A stretch of 64,000 nucleotides of DNA, from positions 84,589,862-84,653,861 of the forward strand of contig NC_065535.1 of NCBI RefSeq assembly GCF_932294415.1. The letters run 5' to 3'. Under the pieces are notes generated by a model that saw nothing but the letters and a program-made list of their open reading frames with translations, was not told the DNA's origin and ran no database searches. Both the position numbers and the translations under genes were made by a program. This stretch comes from Quercus robur. Its lineage: Eukaryota; Streptophyta; Magnoliopsida; Fagales; Fagaceae. Of the stretch, positions 48,501-58,673 are shown one piece after another. Position 1 is the first letter of the stretch; every line of letters starts with the position of its first letter.

Positions 48501-48665
48501 ACGGTCTTCATGATGATGATGATGATGATCTTTTTTCTTATTCTTGTTCTTCTTTGTGTCATGAGGAAATGAGTTGTTGATGATGGTGGCCTCGTTGTTG
48601 TGGTGGGTTTGATCCATTGCTTCTTTTCCTTTTCTTTTCCACACACCTCCTTCAATGAAACTCAT
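45540..48665 (-). CDS. Heptahelical transmembrane protein (HHP, PAQR/AdipoR family)
   Basis: Plant homologue of adiponectin/progestin receptors: a seven-helix membrane protein with a cytosolic N terminus, linked in Arabidopsis to sugar and hormone responses. Exons on the minus strand: 48,343-48,665, 48,084-48,176, 46,324-46,381 and 45,540-46,211, with GT-AG introns, giving 381 aa. The start is the first in-frame ATG; upstream in-frame codons lack an ATG. Residues 1-60 are polar, with a six-histidine run (47-52) coded by a CAT repeat. Then come [20 protein letters not shown] and [18 protein letters not shown], the family hallmark. Exons 2-4 hold the helices. Putative metal ligands are in [14 protein letters not shown] (about 192-205), with D in RIDYVGI and the HxxxH of [10 protein letters not shown] near the C terminus. 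No defect is visible. Which HHP subtype it is cannot be settled here. Confidence 0.9.
46382..48083 (-). other. Intron 2 of the HHP gene
   Basis: This 1.7-kb AT-rich intron has a TTTGGGATTTATTT...GTCAAACGGACACTAC stretch (46,800-46,975) that may be an old hAT-type MITE. Nothing else is recognised. Confidence 0.5.
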
Positions 48666-48912
48666 TGTCCGTGCAGTGGCCAAAGGATGTGGGGAAGGGG
48701 CATGAAAATATAAGAGATGGTTTTCAAGTTTCAACTTTTTTGAGCCCAAGTTTCAACTTTAAAGTCTTTTTATGAAAGTTGTAATAGAAGCATATGCTCT
48801 CTCTCTCTCTCTCTCTATTTGTTTGTGTGAGTTATTGGAGAAGTCACAAGTCACAACTACCAACTGCCAAATATAAAGACTCTCTCTCTCTCTCTCTCTC
48901 TCTCTCTAATCT
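48666..48912 (-). promoter_or_regulatory. GA-repeat leader/promoter region of the HHP gene
   Basis: Two CT tracts on the plus strand (48,798-48,815 and 48,881-48,907) are GA repeats on the gene's sense strand, 130-245 bases before the start codon. Such tracts are common in plant leaders and core promoters and can bind BBR/BPC factors. No TATA box stands out. The role is inferred from position. Confidence 0.45.
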
Positions 48913-49450
48913 CTATGGGGTTGGCCAACTCTTGCAGCTCTAGCAGTAGTGGTTGGTTAGCTGCTTAAAATTAATTAGTGTCATTTTCTGGTCAACATGT
49001 AGAATAAGAAGAAGATCAATTTAGAGATTCATAATCTAACGATTAACCACCAAGTTTCATTAATTGAAAACTTTTTAGGGGGGAAATTGTTGGCATTAAT
49101 TGGTGAATTTTTTTTTTTTTTTTTTTTTTTTTGAGAAAATGGTGAAAGTTTTTTTTGTGTTTCCAGTTTCCACATTTGTGTCATATCGCTATGATGCGTG
49201 AAGTGTGCAACGGGTTACTTAAATTTATCCTAGAAGCAACACATATATAGTACACAATGAGACAAAAAACATTTCCTTTAATCTTGGTACGTTTTCGAAC
49301 AAAATAAGAACGTGGCAACATCTCATTAGTTGTCATGTATTGGTATAGCTTATAATTTGCATCAAAATCTCTTTCACACTAAATATGCTTTTTTTTTTTT
49401 TTTTTTTGAAAGGTTCACACTAAATATGCTTAATACAATGGTTAATTGAC
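48913..49450. other. Upstream spacer of the HHP gene
   Basis: AT-rich, with T runs at 49,109-49,132 and 49,390-49,407. No gene is seen. Confidence 0.5.
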
Positions 49451-50491
49451 TGATTGAAGATATAACAACCTTGCAAACCGTGAGAACTCATTTATTCCCA
49501 ATTGATCCCCGCGGCTTTAATTATGAGAAACACAATCAAGTTCAAGTAAGATAATGATTGTCAATTAAATCCCAAGTTATGATTACGACTAATGCTAATT
49601 TTAAGCTAATCTAACAATTTACAGCCTAATTGTGTATATGATTAGCCAATTACATTTGCAAGCATGGATTAATATGAAAATCAACACAACCACAGTAAAT
49701 AAAGGCACAATAACACGTACACTAATGTGTTATCGAAGAGAAAAACTCGAGAATTGGATGAAAAAAACCTCTCTATGGCCTCATTGCTGAAAACAAATCA
49801 CCAGAGTAGATAGGTGTAATACAATTTACTTACAAAACCCTCCAAATAATGTGGCAAAATTGTACTCAAGCCCTCTAAACTCCTACTCACAACTGACTTG
49901 TAAGTCCTTTTTCTACTCTAGCTTTCGAATCTGCAATTTTTCTCCAATTACAACTTCAAGCCACCATGGTTGATTCTATGGGGCTCTAATGATTCCCAAA
50001 ACTCCAATCAACACTCACAACTCAAAGGTAGTGGTGGGTGTGATGGAGATAATCTCCTTCCAAAGATTTGACAATGGTAGAGTGAGAAGGTAGAGAAATT
50101 CAATGGTGTTTGGCTCTCGATTTTTCTAGGTTTCTATCAACCTTCACATGGGAATTCAAGTTTAATTTCTTGGGAAATGAGGAATATCGAGGCGAGGTAA
50201 AGCCGTAAAGGCTGGAATGGGAGGTAAGATCATAACATAATTTACTCTAGTTCTGACAACTTTGGTCGACCGAGTGTCCCGTGAGATTACTGCCTCAACA
50301 ACCTATCAAAATCTTCTCACAAGCCATTTCGCTACACATCTTCAATTTCACTCGATCAAAATTCTAGCTTGAGCAACTTCAGTTTTAGCACTTTAAACAT
50401 CCACCAAATTAAGCATTTACCCACAAAGTACAAATTACTAGATAAATGAATGTTTAATTACAAGAAAATTTTGACACAGAATATGCTAACA
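49451..50491 (-). mobile_element. LTR-like sequence related to the one at 36.3-37.4 kb
   Basis: On the minus strand it starts TGTTAGCATATTCTGTGTC (50,491 down), a typical LTR start. It shares TGTTATCGAAGAG, CTACTCACA, AAAGATTTGACAATGG and TTCTAGCTTGAGCA with 36,308-37,560. The other end is uncertain (TGATTGAAG at 49,451 is one option) and no target duplication was found. Confidence 0.5.
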
Positions 50492-52719
50492 CTATAAAGA
50501 TAATTGGTTTACATTCTTGATTACTATCTCTTTATGATGCCATGTAATATAATTGAAATTGATTTCCCAAATACATTTAATAAGTATTATATATGGGACA
50601 TAATATAATTTCTTATAAAATGCATTGCATATTGCATTGCATATCACGTGGAACATTGGTTAGTTTTATTAAATCCAAACTTTATTTAAAAAAATAATAT
50701 ATAAAAAATTAAACCCAAACTTGGATTAGAATCTGGTCCCTAATGGACAAATTTTTAATAATAGAAACAAAATAGTCACTTATCTACCTTTACCTAAAGT
50801 GTAATTTTGTTCTTATTGGTAACTTGATCCCTTTAAATTTTCATAAAACTGTCACTTAAATATGACTTGTCTTAATTGGCTCTTTCTTCTTCTTCTTCTT
50901 TTCTTAAGTGGTAAGATTGATTGATATTATAGTAAGTCAAAAAACCAATTAAAATATGTTAAAGAGGGTTTTTTTTTTTTTTGGCACCTGGTGTCCAAGA
51001 CTTTGTCCTAACTAATCTTGAGGGTGCATAAGCCCTTGGCAAAGAGTTTCCCACAAGTGCACCTCAGGTAATTCAAGGGGTGATTAAATTCTCCCAATCT
51101 GATGGCTCCAAAAAATCTGTTAAAAGTTTTATAGTTCAATTGATTGATATTTTCATTCTTTTTCTATCGTTGATATCTAAGATTTAAATCTCCACAATCT
51201 CAACTATAGACTTATTAAAGAAAAATGACTATTTAAAAATTTGAATAATTTCTACATAATTGTCAATCGAATACAGCTCAACTGATGCTTTATAGTTTAT
51301 CCTCTCATTCCCATGATGATGAAATAAAGTGTGAAATCTTAGTTTCAAAGCTCAATGAATGAATGCATATGAAATTTAAATCCAAAAATTCCATATAAAT
51401 CATATATCAATTTGACCATTAAATTTCACATTATTTACTATCAATAATTTCACTGCAAGAAATTGGATTTGGCATATCTACCGAAACAGCACAATCTTCA
51501 TTAGTAATCATATTTACTTCCCATCGTAATCCGTGAAGAATGACAGATCATAAATGGGTAGTTGCAAAATTTATCTCAGTTTTTGGTACGAGTAGTCCAG
51601 CTGTTTCTTATCCGATTTTTTTGGTTTGATTGGTGGAGTCGAGTCGACAAGACCATTTCTATTATGTGTCACTGTTGTTGTACATTACGGTATTTATTGA
51701 TCAACTACGACACATGGTTGCGCTTAAGAAACGTCAAAACGAAACGTAAACACCAAGCACAAATACATTGCACTGAAAAGAAAACTTTATTGAAGAGAAA
51801 ATGATGGAGGAGGCCTTACCATCTCCTTCCATGAGGAATTGAAAGAGCAATAGCAACGTAACAAACTAAATTCTGTGTTAAAAAAATTGGAGACGCCTGG
51901 GCAGTGGATTGACCAGATTCGATGTGGACATGTAATAAATTTTGACACATGGTTGCATTGTATGGGCCTATCAAGTCCAATTCATAGGATATTCAACCCA
52001 AGTTATGTCCCTAAAAAATTTATACACTAAAACGCTAAGTTTATTCCATTGTAAATTGTTTTACAAAAAACATTTTCATCAGCATATTTTGTTTGTTTCA
52101 TTGTAAATTTTGGTAAATTTGAAACACACTTGACAGTAAATTTTTTTGTAAAATGTTGTAAAACTTTTATTAAAAAATTATAATAAATAAATACATAAAG
52201 ACCATGAGAAAAATGAAATTTTTTTTTTTTTTTCAAACAGACTCATATATATATATATATATATATATAATATGACTATCAAGATCAAAAGAAATCAAAG
52301 ACTGAATTAATCACCAAAAATTCATGAAAGCAAAGAAATCAACGACAATAAAAAAACCAAAAATAAAATTCCAAGTATAAACTTCTATTAAGAAGTGCAT
52401 TTCTCCAACAAAGGCACCACCATATTCTACTATTTATATCTCTTGTAGCCTTTCTTCAATCCTTCTCCCATTCTCTCCTTGTAACCATAAAATCTTTCAA
52501 TCTTCAATTCTCACTTTCAAGCTTTATTACAAGTGTTCAAATTTTCAATAAGTACATTCATTTAAGAAATACTCTTAGAAACCTTTTAATAGGAAAGGAA
52601 AAAAATAACTGATTTTTCTTACATTTTTTTTTATTTCCATAAAAGTAGAATCAAAATTTTCATAAAATAGTTCATTAACAAATATTTTAAAGGTACTCGT
52701 TAACCAGACTTATATATAT
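50492..52719. other. AT-rich intergenic sequence
   Basis: No gene that I can support. A stretch at 50,980-51,125 (GGCACCTGGTGTCCAAG onward) looks like a dispersed repeat. A TA microsatellite lies at 52,239-52,268. The open frame at 51,562-51,804 has no known domain. Confidence 0.55.
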
Positions 52720-54638
52720 TGTGAGAAACCGCGCCCCCCGACCCGTTTTATAGGATGTTGGGCCAAACCCACGTGAATGGGTGGAGTCGTGTTATTGTCT
52801 TTCAAAATGAAGGTTCGACTAGTTATATTTTCCCCTTTAAATTAAGGGTTTTACAATGAAGTCGCCACTTATTTAATTATTGGGATAAATAAGAAAACCA
52901 AAATTGAAAAATTTCTCATTTTATTAATTTTCAATTGAATTTACATTGATCATAGGAAAACTACATGGTTTTGGTCCTAGATACAATTTAAGATAAAGTA
53001 CATAGCTTTGTTTCCTAGTTACAATCTAGAAATTGAAAATTACAAGGATAAACATTGGTCTATCAACCTTTGATCTAAGTTTGGAAGCTATGTTACAAGG
53101 TGGGAAGGTGTTAGGCACTCACCTTGCACGGTGAAACTGGTCTTCTAGACTATGGTGGCCAACATTCATATCATATCATCCAATATGTTATTAATCAATT
53201 TGCATGTTGAATTTAAAGTGTGTGCATGTGATAAACCCTAATTCAATTTATTAAGAATTTCATTTGGATTGAAAAATAAATTCTAGTGAATGTGTGTGGA
53301 TTGTGATATCCTAGATTCAAGGATTTGAAATAATTATCAAACAAACATGTTTTTCATATTTTTTATAAGGATTTAAGATTAAAACTAGTGTTATGCATGA
53401 ACATGTAATGAACAATAAAAAACATTTGAAGAACACATAAGAACATTCAAACATACTCAAGAGAATTCAAATAGTTACCATCTTGCTTTAATCCTAAATT
53501 TTCATCATGGCAACACAAAAAAAAAATTAGGGAAAGAAATTATACCTTCATGCAAGATCCATATGGTGAAGGAGGTGACTCTTAGTAAAAATCCTAAGGG
53601 TGGAGGACAAGAAGAGTTAGGTGAGGAAAAGTGAGTCTCACTCGATACCTTGAGTCTCAAAAAGACCAAGATATGACAAGACTACTCAATTTCACTAAAA
53701 CTCAAGAGAGGGGAAGAGAAGGGGTTTTTTCATGTGTCTTGGAATGAAGGAGAGGGGGGGCTTATATAGTAGTGGTGGAGGAAATATGAATGGAATGCCA
53801 TTTAATGAGGATTGACAAAGAATCATGAACCTAGACCTCATTTTAGCCTTTGGAGAAATCTGGTGCATTAAATGTGGAGATTGGTGAGAGTGGAGAGTAA
53901 GCAAAGTTCAGTTTTCTCGTAGCTATTATAACAGTCTGTAGAGCCAACTTCAAAAAAAATCATATTTTACTTAATTCTGATTGGAATTGTCTCGTTCTTG
54001 TGCTCAAATTGAAGCCCCGGATGTCTAATTTCTGGGAAAATTAAACGCATTTACAGATTCAAAATATTCTAAGAGATATCAATGAAATGGTGAGCAGAGG
54101 TCATTTGTTAGAAAACAATTTCAACATGATTAGCATTAATACGTCTCAAATTAGTTTCCAATTAACATTAATAGGCTCCAATCACTCCCATTTCAGACCT
54201 AATTAGTTCCAAATTTATCCTAATTAAAAGATAATTGCACAAATTACTCATTGAATGATTAATGTTTAACTATCTAGTTAATTAGATGTGTGCAACCCTA
54301 CCATAAAATATAGTCCTAACCAATCAAATTATGACACATCATCGATCTCAAATTGATTATACTTATAACCAATTAAAATCAATTGTTCATAATCACATAT
54401 AATCGGACTCAATTAGTGATAATGCATCTCAGCCATTAAAACTTGATTTGATAATAACATTCAATCTAATGGTTCGATTAGGGTTATAACCAGTCGATTT
54501 AATTGTTAAAACATCAAGATCATTTTGCTGAAATGAGATTAAGGACTTAATGACCAAAATCAAGATGCATATTTCCAAGGCGAAATTATCTTTTTACCCT
54601 CCATGTGAGGTTAAATGCAGATTGCAAAATGGGGTGTT

Positions 54639-54642
<4 letters not shown>
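52720..54642 (-). mobile_element. Solo LTR (Gypsy-like), 1,923 bp, in a TA microsatellite
   Basis: Starts TGTGAGAAACCGCGCC and ends GGGGTGTTAACA on the plus strand. The flanks TATAT (52,715-52,719) and TATAT (54,643-54,647) agree with a 5-bp duplication, but the target is a TA repeat, so this is weak on its own. It shares AAGGTGTTAG-CAC and GTCGCCAC blocks with the LTR at 25,085. Read on the minus strand, it starts TGTTAACACCCC, the usual start for such LTRs. The short frames inside are not genes. Confidence 0.8.
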
Positions 54643-54678
<36 letters not shown>

Positions 54679-54864
54679 CACCACATTTTGTGTTTCACTC
54701 TACGTTCCACCAATCACAATTTGTCATTTTTTTTTTTTTTTTCATTTTAAACTTTGGCTATTTTCTAAGGAAAGTTAAACAAATACATAGCAAGTTGTGA
54801 CTGGTGGAACATAATGTGGAATACAAAAAATGGTATAGAGGATTTATATTTATATACACACACA

Positions 54865-55293
54865 CTAGCTTCTAAGCATGCGCTTAAAGACTTTTCTATT
54901 TTTTTAGATAAAGGTTAATAATTTGCATCTATTATAAGCATGTGTACACCCTTCCTTAGGCTCAATGCTTATAAGGTAAGGGTGGGAGGCGTCTCTCCTC
55001 GATGTGGGATTGAACAAATCTATGAGGGTGGCATCGGTCATCGGCCCATTCCCAAAGCGGACAATACCTGATTGGGGAAAGATTCGTTTCTCCCACAAGT
55101 AGTAACTGTAATTTCTTTTTTGAATGTGAAGGAAAAAAATCTTAAATTTTGGGAATTCTCTTTTTGAATTTAAAATGAAATTTGTTATTTAACATTTATG
55201 ACCCTATTTCTAAATAAAGTTATCCTTCATTAATGAGGATATTTTTAAATCACATAAAAATCCAGTTAAAAGAGGAGAATCCTCTTATATATA
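54865..55293 (-). mobile_element. Helitron-like unit 1 (minus strand)
   Basis: The 3' end CTAG (plus 54,865-54,868) is preceded on the minus strand by a GC-richer AGCGCATGC motif. The 5' end near 55,293 reads TATATATAAGAGGATTC. It aligns with unit 2 over its whole length except for an extra segment of about 150 bp (54,938-55,098) containing CGATGTGGGATTG. Confidence 0.6.
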
Positions 55294-55630
55294 CTAGCCT
55301 CTAAATACGTGCACACGCTCGTGCTCAAAGGCTTTTTTATTTTTTGAGTAAAGGTTAATAATTTGCATCTATTATAATTTAGATTTTTTTTTTTCAAATA
55401 AATAAAATGGATAAACTTTAGAGATAAGCAGTAACTATAATTTCTTTTTTAAAGGTGAAGGGGAAAAAATCCTAAATTTTAAGAATTCTCTTTTTGAATT
55501 CATAATGAAATTTATTATTTGATATTTATGACCTTATTTCTAAATGAAATTACTCTTCATTAATGAGAGTATTTTTGAACTACATAAAAATTTAGTTGAA
55601 AAATTAGAATCCTCTTATATAAAGTATAGA
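55294..55630 (-). mobile_element. Helitron unit 2 (minus strand)
   Basis: On the minus strand it starts TCTATACTTTATATAAGAGG (from 55,630), like the Helitron at 40,105, and ends with a GC-rich GAGCACGAGCGTGTGCACG motif and GAGGCTAG followed by T. About 337 bp. It lies head to tail with unit 1. Confidence 0.7.
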
Positions 55631-55790
55631 CTAACATCATCATGCGGTCCACATGTGCGACGAGGCTCTTTTTTTTTAGTTTAATGTAATTTTTCAATTT
55701 TAATTTATTTATTGTTAGTGAGGTTACACAGGAAGAAATTTTTTGTAAACTAAAATTTAAGATTTGAAATTGAGTAAACTGCTAGTTTAG
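55631..55790 (-). mobile_element. 3' end of a third Helitron unit
   Basis: On the minus strand GCCTCGTCGCACATGTGGACC, CGCATGATGATG and TTAG end exactly where unit 2 begins. GCCTC(G/A)TCGCAC matches the hairpin of the 40.1-kb Helitron. The final CTAG has become TTAG. The 5' end is not identified. Confidence 0.5.
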
Positions 55791-55911
55791 TATTTGCTAC
55801 TTTTTAGGAAAAAAAATGTTTCAAACATGCGTGAGATATATTGGGGATATTTGCAGACTAACATTGTGAAGGGATAGAATATAGTAAGTTAATATGGGTT
55901 TGAAAAATCAT

Positions 55912-56745
55912 TGCAAACTAGCATCTCGAGTTTTAGAAACTCAAGTTCCATATAAATCTCGAGGCTTAAAGACTCGCTTCTTGCTTGCTGAGTTGGACAT
56001 GTTAATGTCACATAGATCTTGAGTTTTTAAGAGTCAAGTTTAAAAAAAAAATGAATCTCAAGTTTTTTACACTCGATTTCAAACAGAGATCAAAAAACGT
56101 ACAACCCAGAAAAAGAAGAAAGAACCCGAAGAAAGAAAGAACCCAAAAAAAAAAAAAAAAAAAAACCAGAAGAAAGAAGGAAACCCAGAAGAAAGAAAGA
56201 AAGAAGAAGAAGATCCACAGCAAAGAAGAAGACCCACGGCACACACAAATCGAATCTCCATCAAGCACATCCCAATCGTCGACCTACGGTACAATTCACG
56301 ATCTCCATCACCGAGCAAATGATCTAAACAAATTACACACAACTCTTAAAAATGTGAATGATTTGAAAGAAAAAGCTATGGAAGAGAGATGAACAAGATT
56401 GAGAATTTTTGTTGATTTTTCAACCAAAATTGCCTCAGCTGGTCTAATGCCTATGTGGGCATTGCTTGCTTTTTGTTGTCTTGGTTGTATTGAAAAGGGT
56501 CTTGTTGCTTTTTGGGTTTTGAAGGGTTGAACATCTGCTAGAGATTGGTGGGTTGGTTCTTGATTAGAGCTTCTTCTTTCTAAAGTCAAGTACGTTTGTG
56601 GGGATGTATTTTGTAGCTACGCACTGGAACTCGAGTCTTAGAGACTCAAGTTCCACGTGGAATTGATAGCTCTGGAACTCGAATTGTTAAAACTCGATTT
56701 GCTATTGAACTCGAGTTTTAAAAACTCGAGATGCTAGTTTTCCAC
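55912..56745. mobile_element. Inverted-repeat element rich in CTCGAG palindromes
   Basis: AAACTAGCATCTCGAGTTTT at the left pairs with its complement at the right (AAAACTCGAGATGCTAGTTTT). Several further CTCGAG/ACTCGA palindromic repeats lie inside both arms. The interior has a GAAAGAAAGAACCC-type purine tract (56,105-56,215) and unrecognised sequence. The flanks share TTTTTAGGAAAAAAA (about 55,800 and 56,832). Superfamily not assigned. Confidence 0.5.
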
Positions 56746-57264
56746 TTACTTTCACAACTTGTCAACTAACAAAATTCTTCTAATAATAAGGTTAAATGGA
56801 AAAAAAATTCGAGATATATTTAAATAGAGAGTATGCTAATTTTTAGGAAAAAAAGTTTCTCTGATAGTTTTTTTTTTTTTTTAATTACAATTTTAACATT
56901 ATTTTTTATTTTTTATGAAGAAAGATTATCTAATTAGATTAGGGGTATTCTGACATTTTTTGAAGGCATAACTAACTTTCTGAATCTTCTTAATATATAA
57001 AGATATATATATACACGCGCGCGCACGCGGGAGTACTAATCATCTATTAAATGTTTACTAGATCTCACGCTAATCAAATACGTACTATATACTATTCAAT
57101 CCAAAAATTCACACTAATCAGATATGAGTACTATATACTATTCAATCTAGAAATTCATCTTTTACGTATATTTTTAAAATATTAAAACTTAAAATTAAAA
57201 CATTTGATAAATGATATAGTTATTAAAACATTTGACTTTTGGTAAATTACTTTTAAAATCTTAG

Positions 57265-57505
57265 ATTTTTTTTTTTTTTTTTTGAGAAGAAAGATAATGC
57301 GTATTATGATTAAGGCTATTAGAATCAGCCTAAAGTACAAAAACAACATTAGGTGAAACATCTTTCATCCAAATTACCATACAGGAAGAATGAATAGTTT
57401 GTACCATGCTAGTGATCTATGTCCACTTTGTAAGGCATCGATGAGAATCTAAGAGCCCCCTTCCAGTACAACCCAATCCATACCAATTTCTTTTGAATAT
57501 GATTT
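57265..57505 (-). pseudogene. LINE remnant with poly(A) tail
   Basis: The minus-strand frame from 57,505 reads KEIGMDWVVLEGGS, a stop, then ILIDALQSGHRSLAWYK, resembling the RNase H domain of plant LINEs. An AT-rich 3' region follows, then a run of As (T run 57,265-57,283 on the plus strand), the expected tail. The 5' part is missing. Confidence 0.6.
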
Positions 57506-58673
57506 GCTTAAATTTTGAACATTCAAAATGTTTTATTTAAACCTCAATGTTTGAATTAAATTTCATTTAAATCAATTGAAAATGTGAAGTTTAATGGTTG
57601 TTAATACAAAAAAGTGATAGAAGGTTTAAACAAAAAAATTTTAGAAACTTTGGGGCTTAAATGATATATTTTGAAATTTTAATGTTTAAATAAAATATAC
57701 ACAAAGACTCTTTTAAGGTTTAGAAGATATTTTACCGTTTAACTTAGGGTTGAACACAGTTCGGTGCGGCCGATGTTGGAGGTAGTTTTTGAGCTATGCC
57801 AACATTGTCAGAATCCTTCAAACGTAAACTGTCATGTTGCGTTTTTGGATTGAAATTCCAACGATATTGATTGCGATTTTCGTTAGTATAATGGTCGGTT
57901 ACTCCAACCATCAACAAGAAAAAGGAGAACAAAAAGTTTACACAGCAACACAACTCAACCATGAAGAGAGAGAGAGAATATAGATTTCAGATCTCAAATG
58001 AGAGAGAGATTCTCAAATTGAAAGATGCATAAGCTTACGTCTTTGTAAACGTTATTGCCTGACCCTAATGAATCGCTCCCAAATATTTTTTTTCTATATA
58101 CTCTCTCCTGTCATGTCCACCTCAAGGGATGTGAAATCCATTGCCCATGCCTCACCCTTTGAAGAAAAGAAAACATAAATATATTCTTTATCTATAACGA
58201 AGGAAAATGACCGTTCAAGAAAAACATATAATCTTGTCACAATCAACTTCCTACAACCAATCTTATATACCTGTGTGTTTCAAATTAACTAAATGTTCTG
58301 GATTCGTATGTTGCTCATACTGATCCTTGGAAGGTATTTATTTCCACCAATGCAGACAGATTGCACACACAGCACCCAAGCAGAACAAAGAGAAGCAATG
58401 CGGCAACAAAGCAAGAAATGAGAGAGAGAAAGAGAGAGAGAGGTTCATCCCAGAAACTCAGGTGCCATTGATACATAGAAAGTTGCAAGTTGCAACAGCT
58501 ATACAAACAAGAGAAAATTTGGCTTCTTATTCCAAAACTCACAAGCCACTGAAAGCTTTACTTTGAAGAGAACAAATAAAAGATGATGAATATTGCCTTG
58601 ATGTTATATGAATAAACCTCTAAAAAATACATCAAGGCAATTAAGAGAGCGCGGTTGTAAAACTTGTAAATTT
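57506..58673. other. Region downstream of the sucrose-phosphate synthase gene
   Basis: The part next to 58,673 should hold the SPS 3' untranslated region; no strong polyadenylation signal stands out. GA tracts lie at 57,966-57,979 and 58,419-58,442. The minus-strand frames at 57,744-57,962 and 58,315-58,542 have no recognisable domain. Confidence 0.5.

Noticed and set aside
48666-48749. Upstream extension of the HHP reading frame to 48,749
   Set aside because: The codon there is TTG, not ATG. The first in-frame ATG is at 48,665.
56051-56392. Lys/Arg-rich protein frame
   Set aside because: It comes from a purine-rich simple tract inside an inverted-repeat element.
57744-57962. Minus-strand frame with a hydrophobic start
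   Set aside because: Short, no recognisable family and no supporting exons.
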